DNA of 64,000 bases from Gordonia prachuapensis (GCF_036350515.1 NZ_JAZDUE010000012.1:62001-126000), one strand, 5' to 3'; numbered from the stretch's first letter, positions 17,752 through 27,801 are shown. Notes: generated by a model from the letters alone, not told the origin. Translations and numbers: made by a program.

Positions 17752-19050
17752 TCAGGAAGCAGTGGCGACGCGCCGGTCGTTCATCGCCAACCCGATGGTC
17801 GCGACCATGGCGTCGACGGCGAACTTGGGCTTCACGTTCACATCCAGCGCGGTGCGGCAGTCCAGCACCGCCTCGACACAACGCAACAGCTGTTCGGGCG
17901 CGGCGTAGGCGGCCATCGGCACGGCGATGTCGTCGGTCTTGTCCGGATGCATCGCGGTCACCTGCGCACCGACCGCGAGGACCAGCGCATCCCGGAACAG
18001 CGCGGCCAGATCGACGAGCGCGCGGTCGAGCATGTCCCGCGAGACGCGGGTGGCCCGGGATTTCTGCCGCTTCTCCAGTTCCTTCAACGCGCCGGCCGTG
18101 CCGCGTGGCGCGCGTGCGGTGCCCTTACCGGTGCCGCCCGCGCCGAGGGCGGTCTTCATCTCCTCGGTCTCGGCTTCGTCGAGCTCGGCGCTGATCGCCT
18201 TGGCCGCGTCCTCGGCCGACCGCACCAGCGCCTCGGCCGCCGCATAGGCGGTGGAGTCGCGAGTCGCGGCCCGTGCCAAGCCGAGGGCTTTCTCGCGCTG
18301 GGCACGTGCCTCGTCGTCGGTGGCCAGTCGTTTGGCCCGACCCACATGGCCACCGCACACCCCCGCCGCCCAGGCCGCGCGCTCCGGGTCGATGCCGTCA
18401 CGCTCGATGAGCACACGTTCGATGTCGGCGACCGCGGGCGTGGCGAGCGCGATGTGCCGGCAACGGGAGCGGAGTGTCACCGAGATGTCCTCGGGATCGA
18501 CCGATGGCGCGCACAGCAGGAACACGGTGCGCGACGGCGGCTCCTCGACCGCTTTCAGCAATGCGTTGGCGGCCTGCTCGGTGAGCCGGTCGGCATCTTC
18601 GACGATGACGATCTGCCACCGCCCGGTGCCCGGCCTGCGCGCCGCCGCCTGCACCACGTCGCGGGCCTCCAGCACCGAGAGACTCAGCCCCTGCGGCACG
18701 ACGTGACGCACGTCGGCGTGTGTCTGCGCCATCACGGTCACGCAGGCGCGGCACTCCCCGCAGCCGATCTCGTCGTCGGACTGACATTGCAGTCCGGCGG
18801 CGAAGCATGTGGCAGCCACCGAACGTCCACTGCCGGGCGGTCCGGTGAACAACCAGGCATGCGTCATCGAGGCACGCTGGGCGCCCTCGAACTGGTCGCT
18901 GCCGGTTCCGTCGTCCCTGGCGAACAGGGAGGTCGCGCCCGACGCACCCTCGTCGAGGCGTGCCGCGACACCGCGGGCAGCACGCGCCGCCGCACGCAGT
19001 TCGTCGGCGACCGCCGCCTGCCCGGTCAAACGATCGAAGACATTTGTCAC
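17752..19050 (-). CDS. holB: DNA polymerase III subunit delta'
   Basis: 432 residues. N-terminal AAA+ clamp-loader domain with GPPGSGRS, where the P-loop lysine is replaced by arginine, as expected for the ATPase-inactive delta' subunit. A zinc module follows (CQSDDEIGCGECRACVTV), then the sensor region VIVEDADRLTEQAANALLK and the SRC-type motif LRSRCRHI. A linker of about 60 residues, rich in Ala, Gly, Thr and Lys, precedes the C-terminal collar domain. It holds the stator position in the clamp loader. Divergent from the cyclase gene, matching the mycobacterial Rv3644c-Rv3645 order. Confidence 0.93.
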   Translation of the reverse strand: MTNVFDRLTGQAAVADELRAAARAARGVAARLDEGASGATSLFARDDGTGSDQFEGAQRASMTHAWLFTGPPGSGRSVAATCFAAGLQCQSDDEIGCGECRACVTVMAQTHADVRHVVPQGLSLSVLEARDVVQAAARRPGTGRWQIVIVEDADRLTEQAANALLKAVEEPPSRTVFLLCAPSVDPEDISVTLRSRCRHIALATPAVADIERVLIERDGIDPERAAWAAGVCGGHVGRAKRLATDDEARAQREKALGLARAATRDSTAYAAAEALVRSAEDAAKAISAELDEAETEEMKTALGAGGTGKGTARAPRGTAGALKELEKRQKSRATRVSRDMLDRALVDLAALFRDALVLAVGAQVTAMHPDKTDDIAVPMAAYAAPEQLLRCVEAVLDCRTALDVNVKPKFAVDAMVATIGLAMNDRRVATAS

Positions 19051-19134
19051 ACCGCCAGCGTAATGCGCAGTTCAGACACCGCCGGCGGACCGGCGCGTGT
19101 GTAACAACTGCAAGCAGCCAGCTACCGTTGTTAC

Positions 19135-20679
19135 GTGATTGAACGTCGGTCCCGGTGGTCAAAGGCCCTGCATCTGGGCCGATGGCTGGTGCACACACCG
19201 TGGCCGATCCTTGCCCTCGACATGCTCCGCGCGAACGTCGTCGGGGCCCTGTTCACTTTCGCGTTCCTCCGGTTCGGGATGCCGCTCGAGGATTCCATCA
19301 GCCTCGACGAGATCACGGCACTGAACCAGGCGATCTTCGCGATCTATCTGGTCGGCGCGATGCTGGTCGGCGGCTTTCTCAGTATCCAGTTGTCCCTGCC
19401 GGTACTCGTCTGGCACCGACGACGCACGCGGCTCGACAACGAGAACGCCCGCCGCCGCGCGTTGAAGCTCCCGCTGGTGTTGTCGGTGGTGAACCTCGGG
19501 CTGTGGACCGTGGGCGGCGTGCTGTTCACGATGGTGAACTTCTCCGTCTCGCACAAGAATGCGTTCATCGTGGCCATGGCCAGCGCGGTCGGCGCGCTGG
19601 TGACCTGTGTGCTCTCGTATCTGCAGGCCGAGAAGGTGCTGCGGCCCATCACCGTCGCGGCGATGGCCAACGAACCCGATGCGGCAGTGGCCCCGAGTGT
19701 CACCGCCCGCATCGCGGTGTTCTGGGTGGTCAGCGTGGTCGCTCCGCTGGCGGTCATCATCGGGCTCATCATCTTGCAGCGGCTCGGCTGGATCGAGACG
19801 GACCCGGAGGGGTTGCAGCGCCCGATCCTGTGGATGTCGGGCGCGGCGCTGGCATTCAGCGTCATCGCCATCGTGCGCGTGGTCGCTGCGATCAACGACC
19901 CGATCAAGCAGTTGCGGAAAGCGCAGAGCGAGGTCAGTGCCGGCAACCTCAACGTGGCCGTCAAGATCTACGACGGCAGCGACCTCGGCCTGCTGCAGGC
20001 CGGCTTCAACGACATGGTGGCCGACCTGCGAGAACGACAGGACCTGCGCAATCTGTTCGGCCGGTACGTCGGCGAGGACGTCGCGCGGCGGGCCATCGAG
20101 ACCGGCACCGAACTCGGCGGTGAGGAACGCTACGTCGGGGTGCTGTTCGTCGACATCGTCGGCTCCACGCGGCTGGCGGTGAACCGGCCGCCGCGTGAGG
20201 TGGTGGAACTGCTCAACGAGTTCTTCCGGGTGGTGGTGGCCGTGGTCGGACGCCATGGCGGGTTCGTCAACAAGTTCCAGGGTGACGCGGCGCTGGCGAT
20301 CTTCGGCGCCCCCCTGGACCTCGACGACTTCGCCGGCCGGGCGCTCGCATCGGCCCGGGAGCTACGCACGGAGCTGTATCAGACCCTCGGTGACACCGAC
20401 ATCGGGATCGGGGTGTCGGCGGGCAAGGCGATCGCCGGCCACATCGGCTCGGAACAGCGACTCGAGTACACCGTCATCGGCGATCCCGTGAACGAGGCCG
20501 CGCGGCTCACCGAGCTCGCCAAGGACGAACCGACCCGCGTCCTGGGTTCGGCGCGTGCGGTGTTCCTCGCCTCCCAGACCGAGGCGGAGAACTGGGAGAT
20601 CGGCGAGGGCGTCGAGCTGCGCGGTCGGGGAATCGAGACCCTCCTCGCGCGGCCACTTCTCGAGCCGATGGGTGTCTGA
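19135..20679 (+). CDS. Membrane-anchored class III adenylate cyclase with HAMP domain (Rv3645-like)
   Basis: 514 residues from GTG 19135. Six membrane helices (residues about 25-250) are followed by a HAMP linker (about 235-305) and a class III cyclase domain (about 330-490). Catalytic residues are visible: metal aspartates D340 (FVDIVGST) and D384 (KFQGD), purine-specifying K380 and D450, and transition-state N453 and R457 (DPVNEAAR). It should make cAMP at the membrane in response to an unknown signal. A Crp receptor gene lies 33 kb downstream in the same window. Confidence 0.93.
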   Translation: MIERRSRWSKALHLGRWLVHTPWPILALDMLRANVVGALFTFAFLRFGMPLEDSISLDEITALNQAIFAIYLVGAMLVGGFLSIQLSLPVLVWHRRRTRLDNENARRRALKLPLVLSVVNLGLWTVGGVLFTMVNFSVSHKNAFIVAMASAVGALVTCVLSYLQAEKVLRPITVAAMANEPDAAVAPSVTARIAVFWVVSVVAPLAVIIGLIILQRLGWIETDPEGLQRPILWMSGAALAFSVIAIVRVVAAINDPIKQLRKAQSEVSAGNLNVAVKIYDGSDLGLLQAGFNDMVADLRERQDLRNLFGRYVGEDVARRAIETGTELGGEERYVGVLFVDIVGSTRLAVNRPPREVVELLNEFFRVVVAVVGRHGGFVNKFQGDAALAIFGAPLDLDDFAGRALASARELRTELYQTLGDTDIGIGVSAGKAIAGHIGSEQRLEYTVIGDPVNEAARLTELAKDEPTRVLGSARAVFLASQTEAENWEIGEGVELRGRGIETLLARPLLEPMGV

Positions 20680-20773
20680 CGAGGCCCGATCACACAATCT
20701 GGGTGATGCCCGGTTTCGTCGGCGACCGATACGTTCGGAACGTCACCGGTAACGACGACGGGATCGAGGAAGC

Positions 20774-23119
20774 ATGAGCGACAGGAATTCGGTCATCGGA
20801 AACCCCCTTCCGCCCACCCGGACTCTGCCGTTCCCGCCCAAACAGTCGGGCAGCATCGCCGGGCGGACGATGCAGGAGTCCACCTACTCGCCGAAACCCC
20901 CGGAGCCCCACCTCCCCGACAACGCACCGAATGTCCTGGTGATCCTGATCGACGACGCCGGTCCGGCGCTGCCGTCGACGTTCGGCGGCAAGATCCGAAC
21001 CGACACCCTGGATCGCGTGCGGGAGAACGGCATCGGGTTCAACCGCTTCCACACCACGGCGATGTGTTCGCCCACCCGGGCATCCCTGCTCACCGGCCGC
21101 AACCACCATCGCGTCGGCAACGGTCAGATCGCCGAGCTGGCCAACGACTGGGACGGATACTCGGGCCGCATCCCGAAGAGCAGTGCGACGATGCCCGAGG
21201 TGCTCCGCAACTACGGGTACGCGACGGCCGCCTGGGGCAAATGGCACAACACGCCCGCCGAGGAGACGACGAAGGCCGGCCCCTACGACAACTGGCCCAC
21301 CGGCGTCGGCTTCGAGTACTTCTACGGCTTCCTCGCCGGCGAGGCCTCCCAGTACGAGCCGAACCTGGTCCGCAACACCACCTCGGTGCTGCCGCCCAAG
21401 ACGCCCGAAGAGGGCTATCACCTCAGCGAGGACATCGCCGACGACGCGATCGGCTGGCTGCGCGATCACAAGGCGTTGTCACCGGACAAGCCGTTCTTCA
21501 TGTATTGGGCGACGGGATGTCTGCACGGCCCGCATCACATCATGAAGGAGTGGGCCGACAAGTACGCCGGTAGGTTCGACGACGGGTGGGACGTCTATCG
21601 CGAGGAGTCGCTCGACGGCGCGAAGGCCGCCGGCTGGGTTCCGCAGGACACCGAACTGACGCCCCGCCCGGAGAGCCTGGCCGGATGGGACGAGATCCCC
21701 GAGCATCAGAAGCCCTTCCAGCGCAGGCTGATGGAGGTGGCCGCCGGCTTCGGCGAACACGCCGACGTCCAGGCAGGTCGACTGCTCGACGAGTTGGAAC
21801 GGCTCGGCTACAGCGACGACACCGTCGTCGTCTACATCTGGGGCGACAACGGGTCGTCGGGGGAAGGCCAGAACGGGACCATCAGCGAGCTGCTGGCGCA
21901 GAACCAGATCCCCAGCACCGTCGACCAGCACATCGCCGCGCTCGACGAACTCGGCGGGCTGGATGTGCTCGGCTCCCCGGCGACGGACAACCAGTATCAC
22001 GCGGCGTGGGCGTGGGCCGGTTCGTCCCCGTATCAGGGTATGAAGCTGCTCGCGTCCCACCTCGGGGGTACGCGCAATCCGATGGTCATCCAGTGGCCGG
22101 GCCGGATCGAGGCGGATCCCGATCCGCGCACGCACTTCACCCACGTCGTCGATCTCGCTCCGACGATCTACGAGATCCTCGGCATCTCGCACCCCGACAC
22201 GGTCAACGGCATCCCCCAGGATCCGATCGACGGGACGAGTTTCGCGTATGCGATCGACGACAAAACGGCTGTGGAACCGCGTCGCACCCAGTACTTCGAG
22301 GTGATGGGGAGTCGTTCCATCTATGCCGACGGGTGGATGGCGTCGGCCCTCGGGCCACGGCTGCCCTGGGTGCCGGGGTCACCTCCCGGGATCACCACCT
22401 GGACGCCGGATCAGGACCGGTGGGAGCTCTACCATCTCGACGAGGACTGGAGCCAGGCCCATGATGTCGCCGAGCAGAACCCGGAGAAGCTCGCCGAGCT
22501 CAAGGAACTGTTCGCGATCGAGGCGGCGCGCAACGACGCCCTGCCGATCGGCGGCGGCCTGTGGGTGCTGACTCACCCCGATCAACGAATCACCCCACCG
22601 TATTCGGAATGGGAGATGAGTGGCGACACGGTGCGGGTACCGGAGTTCTGCGCACCCTCGCTCGGCAATCGTCCGAACACGGTCCGCATCGACCTCACCG
22701 TCGGGGATCGCGCGAACGGTGTGCTCTACAAGCTCGGCGGCGCCGGCGGCGGGCTCACGTGTTTCGTGCTCGACGGTGTGCTGACCTACGAATACAACCT
22801 GTTCCTCATCCAGCGGACCAGGATCGTCGCGGACACACCGCTCGAGGCCGGTGAGCACACCGTCGAGATCGCGACCGCCTATGTCGAGCCCAAGCCGGGT
22901 GGGCCACTCGCAGTGACCATCCGGGTCGACGGCACCGAGGTGGCGTCGGGGACCGTACCGGTCAGTGCCCCACTGCTGTTCAGCGCCAACGACTGCCTGG
23001 ACATCGGCCGGGCCTACGGTGGTGCGGTGTCGCGTGCCTACGTCGACAAGATGCCGTTCGCGTTCGACGGCGCGATCGATCGGGTGCACATCGAGTACGT
23101 GGTTCCTGCGGGGTCATGA
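20774..23119 (+). CDS. Arylsulfatase (formylglycine-dependent sulfatase)
   Basis: 781 residues from ATG 20774 with GAGGAAGC upstream. The alkaline-phosphatase-fold sulfatase domain covers about residues 50-560: metal-binding LIDDAG near 59-63, then the signature CSPTRASLLTG, whose C98 would be converted to formylglycine, then WGKWHN, HGPHH and WGDNGSSGEGQNG. The C-terminal about 200 residues form a beta-rich domain. It has no signal peptide, so it is predicted cytoplasmic. No formylglycine-generating enzyme gene is in the window. The gene interrupts the conserved cyclase-topA adjacency. Confidence 0.92.
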   Translation: MSDRNSVIGNPLPPTRTLPFPPKQSGSIAGRTMQESTYSPKPPEPHLPDNAPNVLVILIDDAGPALPSTFGGKIRTDTLDRVRENGIGFNRFHTTAMCSPTRASLLTGRNHHRVGNGQIAELANDWDGYSGRIPKSSATMPEVLRNYGYATAAWGKWHNTPAEETTKAGPYDNWPTGVGFEYFYGFLAGEASQYEPNLVRNTTSVLPPKTPEEGYHLSEDIADDAIGWLRDHKALSPDKPFFMYWATGCLHGPHHIMKEWADKYAGRFDDGWDVYREESLDGAKAAGWVPQDTELTPRPESLAGWDEIPEHQKPFQRRLMEVAAGFGEHADVQAGRLLDELERLGYSDDTVVVYIWGDNGSSGEGQNGTISELLAQNQIPSTVDQHIAALDELGGLDVLGSPATDNQYHAAWAWAGSSPYQGMKLLASHLGGTRNPMVIQWPGRIEADPDPRTHFTHVVDLAPTIYEILGISHPDTVNGIPQDPIDGTSFAYAIDDKTAVEPRRTQYFEVMGSRSIYADGWMASALGPRLPWVPGSPPGITTWTPDQDRWELYHLDEDWSQAHDVAEQNPEKLAELKELFAIEAARNDALPIGGGLWVLTHPDQRITPPYSEWEMSGDTVRVPEFCAPSLGNRPNTVRIDLTVGDRANGVLYKLGGAGGGLTCFVLDGVLTYEYNLFLIQRTRIVADTPLEAGEHTVEIATAYVEPKPGGPLAVTIRVDGTEVASGTVPVSAPLLFSANDCLDIGRAYGGAVSRAYVDKMPFAFDGAIDRVHIEYVVPAGS

Positions 23120-23137
23120 GGATGTTGCAGCACAGGG

Positions 23138-23370
23138 GGTTTCGATACGCCCTCCGCTAGCGCTCCGGGCTACTCAACCAGCGGGAAGGGGCGCCCCCCC
23201 ACCCCACCCGTTGATCGAGTAGCCACGTGCGAGCGGCAGCGAGCCCGAGGCGTATCGAGATCCTTGGATCGAGTAGCCACGTGCGAGCGACAGCGAGCCC
23301 GAGGCGTATCGAGATCCTTGGATCGAGTAGCCACGTGCGAGCGACAGCGAGCCCGAGGCGTATCGAGATC
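23138..23370. repeat. Intergenic palindromic repeat with three tandem 54-bp right arms
   Basis: One left arm (TTTCGATACGCC...GGGCTACTCAACC, about 23138-23180) faces three direct copies of a 54-bp unit at 23213, 23267 and 23321. Each copy begins GATCGAGTAGCCACGTGC and ends GTATCGAGATC. Copies 2 and 3 are identical in the shared part; copy 1 differs by GGC for GAC. The last copy overlaps the topA stop codon by two bases. It lies between convergent sulfatase and topA genes. Confidence 0.9.
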
Positions 23371-26300
23371 ACTCCGACTTCTTCGCCGTACTCTTCTTTG
23401 CCGCAGTCTTTTTCGCGGCGGTCTTTTTCGCGGCGGTCTTCTTGGCGGCGGTCTTCTTGGCAGCCTTCTTGGCCGGCGCCTTCTTGGCGGCCTTCTTCGC
23501 CGACTTCTTGGCCGGGCCACGAGCACGACGATCCGCCAGCAACTCCATCGCCCGCTCCGGGGTGATGGAGGCGACCTCGTCGCCCTTGCGAAGACTCGCG
23601 TTGGTCTCGCCGTCGGTGACGTACGGCCCGAAACGACCGTCCTTGATGACCATCGGCTTGTCCGACACCTGATCGTTCTTGCCGAGCTCACGCAGCGGCG
23701 GCGCGGCCGCCTGCCGGCCCCGTCGCTTGGGTTCGGAATAGATCTTCAGTGCCTCCTCGAGGGTGATGCCGAAGATCTGATCCTCACTGGTCAGCGAGCG
23801 AGAGTCGGTGCCCTTCTTCAGGTATGGGCCGTAGCGACCGTTCTGCGCGGTGATCTCCTCACCCGACTCCGGGTCCACACCGACCACGCGCGGCAGCGAC
23901 AGCAGCTTGAGTGCGTCGTCGAGGGTGACCGTCGAGATGTCCATCGACTTGAACAGCGACCCGGTGCGTGGCTTCGGGCCGGCCTTCTTGGCCGTTTTCT
24001 TCGCGGTTTTTTTGGCTGCGGTCTTCTTGGCCGCGGTTTTCGTTGCGGTGCCGCCGCTTCCGGTGTCGTCGAGCGGCACGACGTCGCCGTCGCCGCCACT
24101 GCCGGAACCACCACCGTCGCGTGGCGTGGGTCCCGCCGGCACCGTCGCCGGAGCCTTGCCGTCGTCATCATCGTCGTCGGACGGCAGGATCTCGGTGACG
24201 TACGGACCGAAACGCCCTTCCTTGGCGACGATCTCGTTGCCGCTGACCGGATCGAACCCGAGCGAACGACCTTCCTGCGGAGTGGCGAACAACTTCTCCG
24301 CGACCGCCAGGGTCAGTTCGTCGGGGGTGATGTCGGCCGGCAGATTGGCGCGCTTGAGATCCGGTTCGGCGTCCGGCCCCGCGACGTTGCGTTCGAGGTA
24401 CGGCCCGTAGCGCCCGACACGCACGAAGACCGGGCGGCCTTCCTCGTCGTCGAACAGCCGGATCGAATTGACCTCGCGCGCATCGATTTCCTCGAGGTTC
24501 ACGCCGACCAGCTTCTTGAGGCCACCGAACTTCGCGATCTCCGACTTGACGCTCTCGGCGTCGGCCGCGGTGTCCCCGAAGTAGAAGTCGCTGAGCCACC
24601 GGGTGCGATTGGCCTGCCCGGTGGCGATCTGATCCAGGTCGTCTTCCAGGGTGGCGGTGAAGTCATAGTCGACGAGACTCTGGAAGTAGGCCTCCAGCAA
24701 CCCGACGACGGCGAACGCGATCCACGACGGGACCAGCGCGTTGCCCTTCTTCACCACGTACCCGCGGTCCTGGATGGTGCCGATGATCGACGCGTAGGTC
24801 GACGGTCGGCCGATACCGAGTTCTTCGAGCACCTTGACCAGCGACGCCTCAGTGAACCGCGCCGGCGGGTTCGTAGAGTGACCGTCGGCGTCGAGTTCGG
24901 TCGCCGTGAGCTGCTGGCCCTCGGTCAGGTTGGGCAAGCGGTTCTCGGCATCGTCGGCCTGGCCGCCGGCCAGTTCGTCGACGGTCTCCACGTAGGCCGA
25001 CAGGAAGCCGGGGAACGTGATGGTGCGACCCGACGCGGCGAACGTGCAGCGTTCGCCGGACGTTGCGGTGCCGGTGATCCGCAGGCTCATGGTGGTGCCC
25101 TTGGCGTCGGCCATCTGCGATGCCACGGTGCGCTGCCAGATCAGTTCGTACAGCCGGAACTCGTCGGCCTCCAGCTGGCCGCCGACCTGACCCGGGGTCC
25201 GGAAGGTCTCGCCCGCGGGACGGATCGCCTCGTGCGCCTCCTGGGCGTTCTTGACCTTGCGGTTGTACTGACGCGGCGTCGGATGGACGAACGACTCGCC
25301 GTACAGCTCACGCGCCTGGCTGCGCGCGGCGTTGATGGCCGACTCGGACAGCGACGTCGAGTCGGTACGCATGTAGGTGATGTAGCCGTTCTCGTAGAGC
25401 CGCTGCGCGATGCGCATGGTGCGGTCCGACGAGAAGCGCAGCTTGCGGCCGGCCTCCTGCTGCAGCGTCGACGTCATGAACGGGGCGTACGGGCGTCGGG
25501 TGTACGGCTTCTCCTCCACCGACGTGACGGTCATGTCGGCGCCGTCGAGGGCGGTGGCCAGGCTCGTGGCGCGCTCACCGTCGAGGACCAGCACCCCGTC
25601 GGTCTTCTTCAGCGCGCCCCGGGCGTCGAAGTCGCGGCCCGTGGCGACCTTGGCGTCGTCCACGGACACCAGTCGGGACGAGAAGGTCCGGGGGGTCGAG
25701 TCGCTGTCGGCGCCCGCATCCATGGTGGCGGCGATGTCCCAGTACTCGGCGGAGACGAACGCCATCCGCTCGCGTTCGCGGTCGACGATGATGCGGGTGG
25801 CGACCGACTGCACACGGCCCGCCGACAGCTTCGGCATGACCTTCTTCCACAGCACCGGCGACACCTCGTAGCCGTACAGGCGGTCGAGGATGCGGCGGGT
25901 CTCCTGCGCGTCCACCAGGTCGATGTCGAGGTCGCGGGGGTTCTCGGCGGCGGCCTGGATGGCCGACTCGGTGATCTCGTGGAACACCATCCGCTTGACC
26001 GGGATCTTCGGCTTCAGGGTCTCCAGCAGGTGCCAGGCGATCGCCTCCCCCTCGCGGTCACCGTCGGTGGCGAGGTAGAGCTCGTCGACATCCTTCATCA
26101 GCGACCGGAGCTCGGTGACCGTCGACTTCTTGTCCGCCGACACCACGTAGAGCGGCTCGAAGTTGTCGTCGACGTTCACGCCCAGACGGGCCCACGGCTG
26201 ACCTTTGTACTTCGCGGGCACGTCGGCCGCGCCGCGCGGCAGGTCACGGATGTGGCCACGGGAGGACTCCACGACGTAGTTCGCCCCGAGGTACCCCGCG

Positions 26301-26389
26301 ATCTTGCGGGCCTTGGTCGGCGACTCGACGATGACGAGTCGTCGGGTCGAGCTCCCCGTGGTGGGAGTTGCGGTGCTGGTATCGGCCAC
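23369..26389 (-). CDS. topA: DNA topoisomerase I (type IA) with lysine-rich tail
   Basis: 1006 residues from GTG 26389 (AAGGA upstream). The TOPRIM domain has VESPTKARKI and the acidic triad in DGDREGE (D109, D111, E113). The catalytic tyrosine is Y339 in ITYMRTDS. The C-terminal half contains repeated modules reading GRFGPYV or GRYGPYL, the actinobacterial TopA C-terminal repeats. A Lys/Ala tail of about 50 residues (AAKK and TAAKK units) resembles a histone H1-like DNA-binding tail. It relaxes negative supercoils through an enzyme-DNA phosphotyrosine link and is essential in mycobacteria. Confidence 0.97.
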   Translation of the reverse strand: MADTSTATPTTGSSTRRLVIVESPTKARKIAGYLGANYVVESSRGHIRDLPRGAADVPAKYKGQPWARLGVNVDDNFEPLYVVSADKKSTVTELRSLMKDVDELYLATDGDREGEAIAWHLLETLKPKIPVKRMVFHEITESAIQAAAENPRDLDIDLVDAQETRRILDRLYGYEVSPVLWKKVMPKLSAGRVQSVATRIIVDRERERMAFVSAEYWDIAATMDAGADSDSTPRTFSSRLVSVDDAKVATGRDFDARGALKKTDGVLVLDGERATSLATALDGADMTVTSVEEKPYTRRPYAPFMTSTLQQEAGRKLRFSSDRTMRIAQRLYENGYITYMRTDSTSLSESAINAARSQARELYGESFVHPTPRQYNRKVKNAQEAHEAIRPAGETFRTPGQVGGQLEADEFRLYELIWQRTVASQMADAKGTTMSLRITGTATSGERCTFAASGRTITFPGFLSAYVETVDELAGGQADDAENRLPNLTEGQQLTATELDADGHSTNPPARFTEASLVKVLEELGIGRPSTYASIIGTIQDRGYVVKKGNALVPSWIAFAVVGLLEAYFQSLVDYDFTATLEDDLDQIATGQANRTRWLSDFYFGDTAADAESVKSEIAKFGGLKKLVGVNLEEIDAREVNSIRLFDDEEGRPVFVRVGRYGPYLERNVAGPDAEPDLKRANLPADITPDELTLAVAEKLFATPQEGRSLGFDPVSGNEIVAKEGRFGPYVTEILPSDDDDDDGKAPATVPAGPTPRDGGGSGSGGDGDVVPLDDTGSGGTATKTAAKKTAAKKTAKKTAKKAGPKPRTGSLFKSMDISTVTLDDALKLLSLPRVVGVDPESGEEITAQNGRYGPYLKKGTDSRSLTSEDQIFGITLEEALKIYSEPKRRGRQAAAPPLRELGKNDQVSDKPMVIKDGRFGPYVTDGETNASLRKGDEVASITPERAMELLADRRARGPAKKSAKKAAKKAPAKKAAKKTAAKKTAAKKTAAKKTAAKKSTAKKSE

Positions 26390-26473
26390 CGGGCGTCCTT
26401 ACTGTGCTTCGCTCTTGCGTCGGAGGAGGGAACGGCCTCGTCGAACGTACGGCGCTCGATGAGGTTTGTACCT

Positions 26474-26481
26474 TATATATA
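26474..26481 (-). promoter_or_regulatory. Candidate topA promoter -10 region (TATATAAG context)
   Basis: On the minus strand the sequence reads GCTATATATAAGG about 90 bases upstream of the topA GTG. It is one of the most A/T-rich stretches in this GC-rich window and a good sigma-A -10 candidate. No convincing -35 hexamer is seen at standard distance. Confidence 0.4.
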
Positions 26482-26559
26482 GCGTCGTCTGCACACTCAG
26501 ATTCCCTTCGCAAAGGGCCAGTGTGACAAATTGATCAGAAGAAGTCAGAAAATCCCAGG

Positions 26560-27141
26560 TCAGCGGGGTGCGTCGGAACCGTATGTCCGACGCCTGGTGC
26601 GTTGGTCGAGTGCCTCGATGTTCCGGTACAGACTGGTGGTCCAGTACATGTCCAGCGGGAGAATGACCGCAATCACGACGATCAATCCGATCATCAGGTT
26701 GCGGTACCCCGTCTGATCCCAGACCAGTCCGGCGGCCAGCACACCGAGAGCGGCCACCGCCCCCATCACCTGCATCTGCGAGCGTTGCCGCTTCCGCAGG
26801 TTGTCCAGGGACCGTCCTCCCAGATAGGCGCGGCCGAGACGAACCGCCGCCTCGGCCACCGAGCGGTCGGCGGGAACGACGCCGTGCAGAAGTGCGGAGA
26901 CGGCCTCGGAGCGGCCGGAGTCGTCCAGCGCGAAAAGGGTGCCGGTGAGTCGCCGATGTTGATCGCTGCCGCGATAGGCGAGGTAGGCGCCGAAGGGGAT
27001 CCCGGCAATGATTCCGCCAGCGGCAGCGATCATCGGCCGATTGCCGTTCATCCAGGTCAGCAACCCGAAGATCACGCCGAAGATGGTGGCGTTGATGAGA
27101 CCCTGCACCCATGGCGGAGCCAGCATCACGCGGAATCGCAT
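26560..27141 (-). CDS. Small integral membrane protein, unknown function
   Basis: 193 residues from ATG 27141. Two N-terminal helices (about residues 13-58: LINATIFGVIFGLLTW and MIAAAGGIIAGIPFGAYLAY), a soluble central domain of about 65 residues, then two more helices (VMGAVAALGVLAAGLVW and MIGLIVVIAVILPLDMYW) and a basic tail. No family is recognised. It lies between topA and the Rv3647c-like gene, where M. tuberculosis has no equivalent that I recall. Confidence 0.65.
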   Translation of the reverse strand: MRFRVMLAPPWVQGLINATIFGVIFGLLTWMNGNRPMIAAAGGIIAGIPFGAYLAYRGSDQHRRLTGTLFALDDSGRSEAVSALLHGVVPADRSVAEAAVRLGRAYLGGRSLDNLRKRQRSQMQVMGAVAALGVLAAGLVWDQTGYRNLMIGLIVVIAVILPLDMYWTTSLYRNIEALDQRTRRRTYGSDAPR

Positions 27142-27213
27142 GGTCGATGAGTATTCCGCACGCTGGGGATCGTGGTAGTTCGAGCGCCTGATATTCGACC
27201 GAACGGATGGCTC

Positions 27214-27801
27214 TCAGAACCCGACGACCGCCGGCCAATGCGCAGCCGCTTCGGGCGTGGCGGGCGGCTCCCCGATGTACTCCAGCAGATGGGTGAGCCG
27301 CCGCTTGCCCGCGATGCGCAGGGCGTGGGCGCGCCCGTGCGTGCCGACCAGCGTCGGCGCCACACCCACCCGCATCAACGCTGTCGCCAGTGCCGGATGA
27401 GTGTCAGGGGCGTGCGGGTCGAGGCCCAGCAGGAACCGGTCGCCGTCACGCTCACCGGCCGCGATCGTCCACAGGCGGAGCGCCCGGGGTGACGGCACCC
27501 ACCCGGTGGGCATGGACTTCACGGCTCCGGACGACCAGCGTCGGTGCAGGTCGTCGAGCTCGTGGCTGTGCGTGGTCCGCGCGATCGGGTTGCCCTCGTC
27601 GGTGTACACGACCTCGGCGGCGGCTCCGGTGGCCGTGATCTCGTCCACGAGGGCCTCGGCGCGCCAGACCTGGGTCACGACCACTGAGACCCGCGTACCG
27701 GAATCTGAGCGGGATGCCTGGCCGTGGGCGGCCAACAGCCCGGAGAGATCGTCGTACGCGGGTTGGTCGATCTGTGCCGAGAAAAACGACAACTGGCCCA
27801 C
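27214..27801 (-). CDS. Conserved hypothetical protein (Rv3647c-like position)
   Basis: 195 residues from ATG 27801. Position between topA and cspA matches M. tuberculosis Rv3647c, a Mycobacteriales-conserved protein of unknown function. Visible features are a soluble alpha/beta composition without membrane segments, a run VSVVVTQVWRAEALVDEI, and a C-terminal basic helix (RIAGKRRLTHLLEYIGEPP). No catalytic signature was recognised. Confidence 0.7.
   Translation of the reverse strand: MGQLSFFSAQIDQPAYDDLSGLLAAHGQASRSDSGTRVSVVVTQVWRAEALVDEITATGAAAEVVYTDEGNPIARTTHSHELDDLHRRWSSGAVKSMPTGWVPSPRALRLWTIAAGERDGDRFLLGLDPHAPDTHPALATALMRVGVAPTLVGTHGRAHALRIAGKRRLTHLLEYIGEPPATPEAAAHWPAVVGF

Noticed and set aside
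23264..26482. 1072-codon open frame antisense to topA
   Set aside because: Its translation is the low-complexity Arg/Gly/Val/His mix expected from the reverse strand of a GC-rich gene, while the topA strand has all family motifs.
26523..26538. Possible Crp site TGTGACAAATTGATCA upstream of topA
   Set aside because: Only the left half-site matches; the right half is GATCA rather than TCACA.
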